Source of the DNA: Wenzhouxiangella sp.
Lineage (GTDB): Bacteria > Pseudomonadota > Gammaproteobacteria > Xanthomonadales > Wenzhouxiangellaceae
NCBI GenBank assembly: GCA_007119095.1
Contig: SKQI01000192.1
Span: forward strand, 1-15,569
Direction of reading: 5' to 3'
DNA: 15,569 bases
Shown here piece after piece: positions 7,543 to 13,428 of the stretch; position 1 is the stretch's first letter, and every line of letters begins with the position of its first letter. The position numbers and the translations under genes are program-made. Under the pieces are notes generated by a model, which ran no database searches, had not been told where the DNA came from, and saw only the letters and a list, made by a program, of their open reading frames with translations.

Positions 7543-7548
7543 TAAAAT
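7543..7548 (+). promoter_or_regulatory. Candidate -10 box for leucine dehydrogenase
   Basis: TAAAAT, 5 of 6 to the -10 consensus, lies where transcription would begin near 7555, exactly at the start of the structured leader. No convincing -35 box is seen at 16-18 bases upstream, so activation by a regulator would be needed if this is the real promoter. Confidence 0.3.
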
Positions 7549-7554
7549 AGCGGG

Positions 7555-7706
7555 TTGACCGGTCGGGCTGAAGCCCTGCCGGCCAGTCGCTGCCCGGGCG
7601 GTTTCTGTACCGGGCCCACGAGAACTAACCAAATCGCTGGCCGATACTTCGGGGTTCGGCCCAATCGCCTGCGAGCACCAGCTGGCAGGCCCTGGAGGAT
7701 TTTCTT
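7555..7706 (+). promoter_or_regulatory. Highly structured 5' leader of leucine dehydrogenase, candidate cis-regulatory RNA
   Basis: Four hairpins follow one another: H1 7557-7584 (GGGCT/AGCCC inside an outer CCGG/CCGG); H2 7592-7615 (GCCCGG/CCGGGC, 12-base loop); H3 7639-7661 (GGCCGA/TCGGCC, 11-base loop); H4 7667-7690 (GCCTGC/GCAGGC, then a G-G mismatch, then AGC/GCT closing an ACCA loop). H4 ends four bases before the Shine-Dalgarno GGAGG (7694-7698). Competing pairings exist: CGGCCAG (7580-7586) with CTGGCCG (7637-7643) would break H1 and H3, and CCTGCC (7575-7580) with GGCAGG (7684-7689) would break H1 and H4. No run of U follows any hairpin, so translation control is more likely than termination. 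I do not recognise it as a known riboswitch or leader class. High GC makes some stems likely by chance. Confidence 0.42.
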
Positions 7707-8810
7707 ATGAACCTGTTTGAGACCATCCACTCGACCGAGCACGAGCAGGTCGTCTTTTGCCACAACAAGGATGCCGGACTGAAAGGCATCATCGCTATCC
7801 ACAATACGACGTTGGGTCCGGCCCTGGGTGGCCTGCGGATGTGGCCGTATGCCACCGAACAAGAGGCAATCGAGGACGTTCTCCGGCTGTCGCGGGGCAT
7901 GACCTACAAGGCCGCCGTGGCTGGCTTGAACCTGGGCGGCGGCAAGTCTGTCATCATCGGTGACCCTCGCAAGGACAAGTCCGAAGCGCTGTTTCGCGCC
8001 TTCGGCCGCTTCATCGAGTCCCTCAATGGCCGCTACATCACCGCTGAAGATGTCGGCATTGACGTCAATGACATGGAATACGTCTTTCAGGAAACCGATA
8101 ACTGCGTTGGCGTCCACCAAGTCCACGGAGGCTCCGGTGATCCATCGCCGTTCACCGCTTTCGGCACACTCCAGGGCATCCGCGCCTCGCTGATGCACAA
8201 GTTCAACGACGAGGAGATTGGCTCTTACAGCTATGCCGTCCAAGGCGTTGGCCATGTCGGCTTCGAACTGGTCAAGCTGCTGCGCAACGAGGGTGCCAAG
8301 GTGTTTGTTACCGACATCAACGAGGAGGCCGTGCAAACGGCGGTTGATCTGGGCTGCGAGGCCGTTGCCCTGGACGAAATCTACGATGTTGACGCCGACG
8401 TGTTCTGCCCCACCGCGCTGGGTGCCATCGTCAACGAACAGACCATCCCTCGTTTCAAGTTCAAGATCGTTTGCGGTGCAGCGAACAACCAGCTCGCCAC
8501 CGAAGAGTGCGGCAACGAGCTGGAACGACGCAGGATCTTGTACGCCCCCGACTACGCAGTCAACGCCGGCGGACTGATGAACGTCTCGATCGAGTTCGAA
8601 GGCTACAACCGCGAGCGCGCCAAGCGCATGATGCGCACCATCTACTACAACGTCTCGAAGATCTTCCAGATTGCAGAGCGCGATGGCATCCCGAGCTGGA
8701 AAGCCGCCGACCGCATGGCCGAAGAACGCATCGCCACCATCGGCAAGCTAAAGCTGCCTTTCATGGGCCGCGCCCACCGCTTCCCGGGCCGCGAACGCGG
8801 CAATCATTGA
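7707..8810 (+). CDS. ldh: Leucine dehydrogenase (Glu/Leu/Phe/Val dehydrogenase family)
   Basis: A 367-residue NAD-dependent enzyme that oxidatively deaminates leucine (also valine and isoleucine) to the 2-oxo acid and ammonia, the first step of branched-chain amino acid breakdown, reversible in the direction of synthesis. It aligns along its whole length with Bacillus leucine dehydrogenase (about 366 residues): TTLGPALGGLRMW at 34-46, Lys68 in MTYK, catalytic Lys80 in GLNLGGGK, the GRYITAEDVG block at 108-117, the dinucleotide motif GVGHVG at 180-185, and Asp203 in VTDIN at the end of the following strand, which indicates NAD rather than NADP. CGAANNQL and APDYAVNAGGLMNV are also family hallmarks. 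The ATG is preceded by a strong GGAGG at 7694-7698. It sits upstream of isovaleryl-CoA dehydrogenase, which acts two steps later on leucine. A long structured leader precedes it. Confidence 0.95.
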   Translation: MNLFETIHSTEHEQVVFCHNKDAGLKGIIAIHNTTLGPALGGLRMWPYATEQEAIEDVLRLSRGMTYKAAVAGLNLGGGKSVIIGDPRKDKSEALFRAFGRFIESLNGRYITAEDVGIDVNDMEYVFQETDNCVGVHQVHGGSGDPSPFTAFGTLQGIRASLMHKFNDEEIGSYSYAVQGVGHVGFELVKLLRNEGAKVFVTDINEEAVQTAVDLGCEAVALDEIYDVDADVFCPTALGAIVNEQTIPRFKFKIVCGAANNQLATEECGNELERRRILYAPDYAVNAGGLMNVSIEFEGYNRERAKRMMRTIYYNVSKIFQIAERDGIPSWKAADRMAEERIATIGKLKLPFMGRAHRFPGRERGNH

Positions 8811-8818
8811 TAAAGAAT

Positions 8819-8961
8819 GGGTTCCGGTTAACGAGTTCCGGGTTCCGGGTGGGCTTCGTTTTCGTTTGGACGCAGCCCCCAACTGGGTGAATTTGCATCA
8901 TTCTGTGAAACCACGAAACCTGGCGAAGCCGTCCGGAACCCGGAAACCGGAAACCGAGTCC
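8819..8961. repeat. Palindromic heptanucleotide element (GGTTCCG type) upstream of ivd
   Basis: Left arm: four 7-base units GGTTCCG, GTTAACG, AGTTCCG, GGTTCCG (8819-8846). Right arm: CGGAACC, CGGAAAC, CGGAAAC, CGAGTCC (8934-8961), the reverse orientation. Paired outermost to innermost, 21 of 28 bases are complementary, the innermost unit perfectly. Inside, GGCTTCG (8852-8858) faces CGAAGCC (8924-8930) perfectly, and a T-rich TTTCGT..GG stretch (8860-8869) faces CCACGAAA (8911-8918), so the fold extends further in. The element fills nearly all of the 155-base gap between ldh and ivd and ends four bases before the ivd ATG. Confidence 0.7.
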
Positions 8962-8965
8962 AATC

Positions 8966-10111
8966 ATGAAACTATCCGAAGACATCGAACTACTGCGGGA
9001 AACGACAAGGCGTTTTGCCGAGGAGGCCATCGCGCCGCGGGCGGCTGAGATTGACGAAACCAACGAGTTTCCGCAGGAATTGTGGCAGCAGCTGGGCGAG
9101 ATGGGTCTGCTTGGTATCACCATTCCAGGTGAATACGGCGGCGCCGAGATGGGCTACCTGGCCCACCTGGTGGCGATGGAAGAAATCTCCCGGGCCTCGG
9201 CATCAGTCGCGCTATCTTACGGCGCCCATTCCAATCTCTGCCTGGATAACCTGTTTCGCAACGGCACCGAGGCCCAGCGCCAGAAGTACGTACCGAAACT
9301 GGTCAGCGGCGAGTGGAAAGGCGCGCTGGCCATGTCTGAACCAGGCGCTGGATCGGACGTGGTCGGCTCCATGGCCTGCAAGGCCGAGCAAAAAGGCGAT
9401 GTCTGGATCGCCAACGGCTCGAAGATGTGGATCACGAACGGGCCCGAATGTGATGTGGCGCTGGTTTACATGCGCACTGCCGGCAAGGAAGCCGGCAGCC
9501 GCTGCATGACTGCGTTCATCATCGAAAACGGCATGCCCGGCTTCCGCAAGGCCCAAAAACTGGACAAGCTGGGCATGCGCGGATCCAACACCTGCGAGCT
9601 GGTGTTCGACAACTGCGAGATCCCGGCCGAGAACGTGCTCGGCGAGGTCAATCAGGGCGTCAAGATCCTGATGTCCGGCCTGAACTCCGAACGCCTGGTC
9701 CTCTCCGGCGGACCGATTGGCATCATGCAGGCAGCCATGGATCAGGTATTGCCTTACGTGCGCGAACGCAAGCAGTTTGGGCGCACCCTGTCCGAGTTCG
9801 GGCTGATGCAGGCCAAGATCGGCGACATGTATGCACTGATGCAGTCATCGCGCGGTTTCGCCTACCAGGTCGGCGCCGACTACGACCGCGGCGACAAGTC
9901 GCGTATCAATGCCGCCGCCTGCCTGCTTCACGCCTCGACCAGCGCGGTCAAGGTCGCACTGGAGGCCATCCAGGCCCTGGGTGGCAATGGCTACATCAAC
10001 GAGTACCCCACCGGCCGACTGCTTCGCGACGCCAAGCTTTACGACATTGGCGCCGGCACCAACGAGATCCGGCGGATGTTGATTGGCCGGGAGCTGAGTC
10101 AGGGGGGCTGA
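8966..10111 (+). CDS. ivd: Isovaleryl-CoA dehydrogenase (acyl-CoA dehydrogenase family)
   Basis: A 381-residue FAD enzyme converting isovaleryl-CoA to 3-methylcrotonyl-CoA in leucine catabolism, passing electrons to ETF. Acyl-CoA dehydrogenase signatures are complete: ALAMSEPGAGSD (120-131), WITNGP (155-160), KLGMRGSNTCELVFDNCEIP (201-220) and RERKQFG (266-272). The subfamily call rests on the catalytic base: the usual Glu of the I-Y-E-G-T motif is replaced (IGAGT, 361-365) and a Glu is present in NSERLVLSGGP at 242, the position used by isovaleryl-CoA dehydrogenases; SYGAHSNLC (84-92) is also typical. The only start in the open frame is ATG 8966, after a stop at 8906; there is no Shine-Dalgarno because a heptad repeat arm runs to within four bases of the ATG. 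Leucine dehydrogenase lies upstream; methylcrotonyl-CoA carboxylase genes are not in the window. Confidence 0.95.
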   Translation: MKLSEDIELLRETTRRFAEEAIAPRAAEIDETNEFPQELWQQLGEMGLLGITIPGEYGGAEMGYLAHLVAMEEISRASASVALSYGAHSNLCLDNLFRNGTEAQRQKYVPKLVSGEWKGALAMSEPGAGSDVVGSMACKAEQKGDVWIANGSKMWITNGPECDVALVYMRTAGKEAGSRCMTAFIIENGMPGFRKAQKLDKLGMRGSNTCELVFDNCEIPAENVLGEVNQGVKILMSGLNSERLVLSGGPIGIMQAAMDQVLPYVRERKQFGRTLSEFGLMQAKIGDMYALMQSSRGFAYQVGADYDRGDKSRINAAACLLHASTSAVKVALEAIQALGGNGYINEYPTGRLLRDAKLYDIGAGTNEIRRMLIGRELSQGG

Positions 10112-10120
10112 TAGTAATGA

Positions 10121-10247
10121 GGTTCAAGGTTCAAGGTTCAAGGATCAAGGAGCAAGGAACAAGGATCACGGTAAACCAACAAACTGGAGCCTTGAACCTT
10201 GAACCTTGAACCTTGAACCTTGAACCTTGAACCTTGAGCCTCTAACC
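10121..10247. repeat. Palindromic heptanucleotide element (GGTTCAA type) downstream of ivd
   Basis: Left arm 10121-10176: eight units, three perfect GGTTCAA, then GGATCAA, GGAGCAA, GGAACAA, GGATCAC, GGTAAAC. Spacer 10177-10191 (15 bases). Right arm 10192-10247: six perfect TTGAACC, then TTGAGCC and TCTAACC. Both arms are exactly 56 bases; 43 positions pair by Watson-Crick rules and one more as G-U. The element fills the gap between the convergent ivd and tyrA genes and its last unit contains the tyrA stop codon (TAG on the minus strand, 10244-10242). It could act as a bidirectional hairpin barrier to transcription, though no T-run follows. Confidence 0.9.
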
Positions 10248-11351
10248 TAGCTCTTCCAAATACCTCCGCCCCTGCACCATCGCCTCCGCAAACGCTTCCG
10301 GCCGGTCTTGATCGACAGCGCCGGAGAGACTGGCAAGGGCATCGGCAAGCAGCTGTCTTGACCACTGCCCGTGTCGGTTCAGGGACTGGATCTCGAAGTA
10401 CAGTTTTGGATTTTCAGCGGCCACGTTTCTCGCTACCGCCAGCTGGCGGGCAAAGGTCGTGCTGGCGGCGGCGTTGAGTTCAGCAGCTGGCAAACCGGAG
10501 TCGGCCAGGGCGGAGAAGAAGGCAATGTTGAGTGCATGGGACAGCCCGAGGACCAGGGCCATCAGCCGGTCATGGTGCTCGATGTCGATTTCGTGCAGCT
10601 CGGCCATGGTGTCGTCAAACAAGGCACGCGCGCCCTGCACCGCGCCCGCACAGCCGACATCCATCAGCAATACATTGCGGCCAGCGAGCAGCCGCGTATC
10701 CGGGCCAAACATCGGGTGCAGCGCGCAGATATTCAGTCCTTGGGCGGCGGCCCGGCGCAGCGTGTCGATCAAACCACTCTTGACCGAGGCCACCTCCAGC
10801 ACCAGGCCGGCCTGGCGACGCTCGGCCAGCGCCTCGATGATCTCGGCGCTGGCGGCAATGGGACAGGCAATCACCGTCAGATCAAGTGACGAGGGCGCGG
10901 ATCGCCAGTCACGGTAGCGGCCCTGGCCTGGTTCATCGGCCAGCAGCGGATCGGCGAGGCAGACATTGAAACCCTGGTTGTCGAGGAAATCCGCCAGCCA
11001 ACCGCCCAGACGACCGGCACCACCAATCACCAGGGCCTGCTGACCACGACCGCGCGCGCTGCGCTGGCCACGCTCCTGTTCCTGCCGCGCCAGCGAGGCA
11101 TCAATCAGGCGCTTGAGCAGGTCTTCGGCCAGATCCGGATCCAGACCGGTTTCGCCTGCTCGCCGGCGGACATGGTCCAGCACCTGGCGCTCCCGCCGGA
11201 AGTCGCGCACCTGCCTTCCAACACCTTGCTTCAGCCGTCCGATTGTCGACACGATCTCCTGCCGGCGGGCAGCCAGGGCGACCAGCTCGGCATCGACCTG
11301 GTCGAGCTGGGCGCGCAGTGTGTCGAGATCAGCCACCTCAGGGGCCGCCAT
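10242..11351 (-). CDS. tyrA: Bifunctional chorismate mutase/prephenate dehydrogenase (T-protein)
   Basis: A 369-residue fused enzyme of tyrosine biosynthesis: chorismate to prephenate, then oxidative decarboxylation to 4-hydroxyphenylpyruvate. Residues 8-90 form an AroQ-type mutase helix bundle with the expected active-site set Arg13, Arg30, Lys41, Asp50, Arg53 and Glu54. After a short linker, VIGGAGRLGGWLADFL (108-123) is the nucleotide motif GGxGxxG, EVASVKSGL (186-194) corresponds to the E. coli DLASVKNGP block, and His212 in LHPMFGPD is the catalytic histidine of the dehydrogenase (His197 in E. coli). GLSHALNIAFF and the FEIQSLNRH region match the dimerisation domain. Length is close to the E. 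coli protein (373). The start codon overlaps the efpL stop (TGATG), so it is translationally coupled to that gene. The fused architecture is typical of gammaproteobacteria. Confidence 0.97.
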   Translation of the reverse strand: MAAPEVADLDTLRAQLDQVDAELVALAARRQEIVSTIGRLKQGVGRQVRDFRRERQVLDHVRRRAGETGLDPDLAEDLLKRLIDASLARQEQERGQRSARGRGQQALVIGGAGRLGGWLADFLDNQGFNVCLADPLLADEPGQGRYRDWRSAPSSLDLTVIACPIAASAEIIEALAERRQAGLVLEVASVKSGLIDTLRRAAAQGLNICALHPMFGPDTRLLAGRNVLLMDVGCAGAVQGARALFDDTMAELHEIDIEHHDRLMALVLGLSHALNIAFFSALADSGLPAAELNAAASTTFARQLAVARNVAAENPKLYFEIQSLNRHGQWSRQLLADALASLSGAVDQDRPEAFAEAMVQGRRYLEELG

Positions 11352-11917
11352 CAGACCCTGCTCATGAATTCGCCGGTTTCGGTATTGACCTTGACCCGCT
11401 CGCCGGGCGTGATGTAATCGGGCACCATGACTTCGAGCCCTGTCTCCAGGGTCGCGGGCTTGCTCGACTTGCTGGCCGTTGCGCCCTTCATCACTGGCGC
11501 GGTGTCGGTTACCTCCAGCACTACCGACTGCGGCAGCCGGATGGCCACGGGGTTGTCAGCAATGATCAACACATAGATGCCCTGGAGGCCGTCGGTGATG
11601 TAGCCAGCGGCATCGCCAACCGCACTTTCCGCCAGAACGTACTGGCTGTAGTCTTCGCTGTCCATAAACACGAAGCCGTCACCGTCACGGTAGGAATATT
11701 CGCTCTGGCGACGGCTCAAGTCAGCGTCCCGCAGCAGGTCATCACCCTTGAAGGTCAGCTCGCGCCGGTCCCCGGCCGGGATCGCCTCGAGCTTGAATCG
11801 AAACAGAGTCCCGCCGCCGCGTGCCGTCGGGGCGGACCGGTCGATCTGGCGCACGGCATAGACAGTGCCATCATGTTCGATGACCTGACCGCGCTTGACT
11901 TCACTGGCTCTTGGCAT
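11351..11917 (-). CDS. efpL: Elongation factor P-like protein EfpL (YeiP)
   Basis: A 188-residue EF-P paralogue that relieves ribosomes stalled at proline-rich and some other difficult sequences. I start at 11917 because MPRASEVKRGQVI aligns with the start of E. coli YeiP (MPRANEIKKG); a longer frame to 11953 adds 12 unrelated residues. Domain 1 holds the tip loop SAPTARGGGTLFR with Arg33 where EF-P has its modified Lys; this Arg and the following Gly-rich loop mark EfpL, which as far as I know needs no post-translational modification. FKGDDLLRDADLSRRQSEYSYRDGDGFVFMDSEDYSQY and APVMKGATASKSSKPATLETGLEVMVPDYITPGERVKVNTETGEFMSR cover domains 2 and 3, both complete. It shares one base with tyrA in the TGATG overlap; no regular EF-P or modification gene (EpmA, EarP) is in the window. 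Confidence 0.97.
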   Translation of the reverse strand: MPRASEVKRGQVIEHDGTVYAVRQIDRSAPTARGGGTLFRFKLEAIPAGDRRELTFKGDDLLRDADLSRRQSEYSYRDGDGFVFMDSEDYSQYVLAESAVGDAAGYITDGLQGIYVLIIADNPVAIRLPQSVVLEVTDTAPVMKGATASKSSKPATLETGLEVMVPDYITPGERVKVNTETGEFMSRV

Positions 11918-12011
11918 GGTTCTAAAACTCGGCAGAAAGGAACGGGAGCGCAAGATTACCTCAGAAAAAGCCCTGATTGAACGGACAGAAGGTTTTTTGC
12001 TGCAGAAACTG

Positions 12012-12020
12012 TGCTATTTT
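12012..12020 (+). promoter_or_regulatory. Candidate extended -10 promoter for the diguanylate cyclase gene
   Basis: TGC immediately followed by TATTTT (TATTTT at 12015-12020) gives a TGn-TATnnT extended -10 element. Transcription would begin near 12027, leaving a leader of about 73 bases to the ATG. Upstream is a T-run (11993-11998) rather than a clear -35 box, consistent with extended -10 promoters. The leader also has a small perfect hairpin GCCGG-TTT-CCGGC at 12062-12074 and the Shine-Dalgarno AAGGAAG at 12086-12092. Confidence 0.35.
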
Positions 12021-12099
12021 GTAAAGTTAAGCCTGACCCAATGCCGGCGGTGCCGACCAGTGCCGGTTTCCGGCTCGAAAGTGCGAAGGAAGCCGCAAC

Positions 12100-13422
12100 A
12101 TGAAGGTTCTGTTCGTTGATCACAGCAAGGTTTTTCGCTCGGTATGGGAGCGAATGGTCCTGCACGCCGGTCACGAGCCGCTGATTGCCAGCGACGGACT
12201 CACGGGCTTAAGGCTGCTTGAACAGCAGGACGTGGATTTCATCTGCGTTTCCCTCTCTCTTCCCGACATCGACGGCATTCGCTTCACCCGTCAAGTCCGC
12301 ACCATGCCCGGTGCCCGCAGCGTCCCGATCGTACTGCTGACCTCGGCGCAGGACAATCAAACACGCCGCCGGGCCTTCGAGGCGGGCGCAACCGATATTT
12401 GTCCCAAGACCGGCATCGAAGATCTGTTCAACCGAGCCGCACGCATGACCAGCCGCGATGACCAGCAGCTCAGCGGTCGTGTCTTGTACGTCGAAGACAG
12501 CCGCACCGTCTTCAAGATCATGACCCGGCTGATGGAAGACATGGGCCTGATCGTGGACCACTTCGTCAGCGCGGCAGAGGCCTACAAGAACTTCGACGAC
12601 AAGCGTCATGATCTGGTCATCAGCGATATCCTGGTCGAAGGCGACATGTCGGGCATTGCCCTGGTCAGCCAACTTCGCGAACAGCATCCCGACAAGACGC
12701 GCGTACCGATCCTTGCCATGTCGGGGATGGACGACGAGATTCGACGGGTAGAATTGTTTCGGCTGGGCATCAACGACTTCATTACCAAACCCGTGATTCG
12801 GGAAGAAGCCGCCGCTCGGATCCGCAATCTGATCGTTCAAAAGCAGCTCTTCGACAAGGTCCAGCAGCAGCGGATACAGCTGTATGAAATGGCGATGACT
12901 GATCCGCTGACCGGCCTGTACAATCGCAACTCGCTGGCCGAATTCGCCAGCAAGATCACCTCCGCGGCGAACCGCCACGATATGGACTTGAGCGTTGTCA
13001 TCATTGATCTGGATCACTTCAAGCAGATCAACGACGAGCATGGTCACCTGGTCGGCGACCAGGCGCTGGCCTCGGTTGGAGCGATGCTGACCGCCTCCTG
13101 CCGTGAGGAGGACTTCGCGGTGCGCTTCGGCGGCGAAGAAATGCTGCTGGTCCTGCCACACTGTCCGCTCGACGTTGCTGAAGTCCGCGCCCGGCAACTG
13201 CGCGAACGGATCGAGAAGCTTCGCCCTGCCGGCATCGATATCACTGCAAGCCTTGGCGTCAGCTCACGCCCGCCCGGACGCCCCATCATTCTTGAGCAGT
13301 TGATCCGTCTGGCCGACCAGGCCGTTTACGAGGCCAAGTCCCAGGGCCGCAACCAGGTCGTGGTTCATCGCGGCCTGGGTTGGTCCAACGACCCGACACC
13401 GCGCGCCGTCAGCGCAGCCTGA
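12100..13422 (+). CDS. Diguanylate cyclase with two receiver domains (REC-REC-GGDEF, PleD-like layout)
   Basis: A 440-residue cytoplasmic response regulator making cyclic di-GMP from two GTP. Domain 1 (1-120) is receiver-like but lacks the phosphoacceptor: Ser51 sits where Asp should (ICVSLSLPDIDG) and the acidic pair is Asp7-His8; Lys103 remains. Domain 2 (127-245) is a canonical receiver: Glu132-Asp133, Asp176 (VISDILVEGDMSG), Thr/Ser207-208 region and Lys230-Pro231. A helical linker (246-262) leads to the GGDEF domain (264-424): MTDPLTGLYNRNSL, VVIIDLDHFKQINDEHGHLVGD, and signature GGEEM at 344-348, with Met instead of the usual Phe, which is outside the catalytic Gly-Gly-Glu-Glu. The inhibitory site RxxD is intact (Arg335-Asp338, five residues before GGEE), so product feedback is expected. 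A good Shine-Dalgarno precedes the ATG. The penicillin acylase gene begins 6 bases after its stop. Confidence 0.96.
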   Translation: MKVLFVDHSKVFRSVWERMVLHAGHEPLIASDGLTGLRLLEQQDVDFICVSLSLPDIDGIRFTRQVRTMPGARSVPIVLLTSAQDNQTRRRAFEAGATDICPKTGIEDLFNRAARMTSRDDQQLSGRVLYVEDSRTVFKIMTRLMEDMGLIVDHFVSAAEAYKNFDDKRHDLVISDILVEGDMSGIALVSQLREQHPDKTRVPILAMSGMDDEIRRVELFRLGINDFITKPVIREEAAARIRNLIVQKQLFDKVQQQRIQLYEMAMTDPLTGLYNRNSLAEFASKITSAANRHDMDLSVVIIDLDHFKQINDEHGHLVGDQALASVGAMLTASCREEDFAVRFGGEEMLLVLPHCPLDVAEVRARQLRERIEKLRPAGIDITASLGVSSRPPGRPIILEQLIRLADQAVYEAKSQGRNQVVVHRGLGWSNDPTPRAVSAA

Positions 13423-13428
13423 ACACCC

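Noticed and set aside
7555..7710. TTG-initiated frame of about 51 codons through the ldh leader, ending in a TGA that overlaps the ldh ATG; possible leader peptide.
   Set aside because: It has no ribosome binding site, starts at the presumed transcript start, and contains no run of leucine codons as an attenuator would. Stop-free frames of this length are common at this GC content.
7530..8336. Long open frame on the minus strand opposite leucine dehydrogenase.
   Set aside because: The plus-strand enzyme is unambiguous by catalytic residues over the same bases; the antisense frame has no recognisable domain and is expected by chance in GC-rich coding DNA.
10138..10365. Minus-strand frame with a repeating seven-residue peptide pattern.
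   Set aside because: The pattern is just the 7-base repeat read in three phases, and the rest overlaps tyrA out of frame.
11918..11953. Start of efpL 36 bases further upstream.
   Set aside because: The added MRSRSFLPSFRT has no counterpart in YeiP, whereas MPRASEV aligns exactly with the family start and places the loop arginine at residue 33.
12021..12099. c-di-GMP riboswitch (GEMM) before the diguanylate cyclase gene.
   Set aside because: The conserved GEMM core and tetraloop-receptor pattern are absent; only a small GCCGG/CCGGC hairpin is present.
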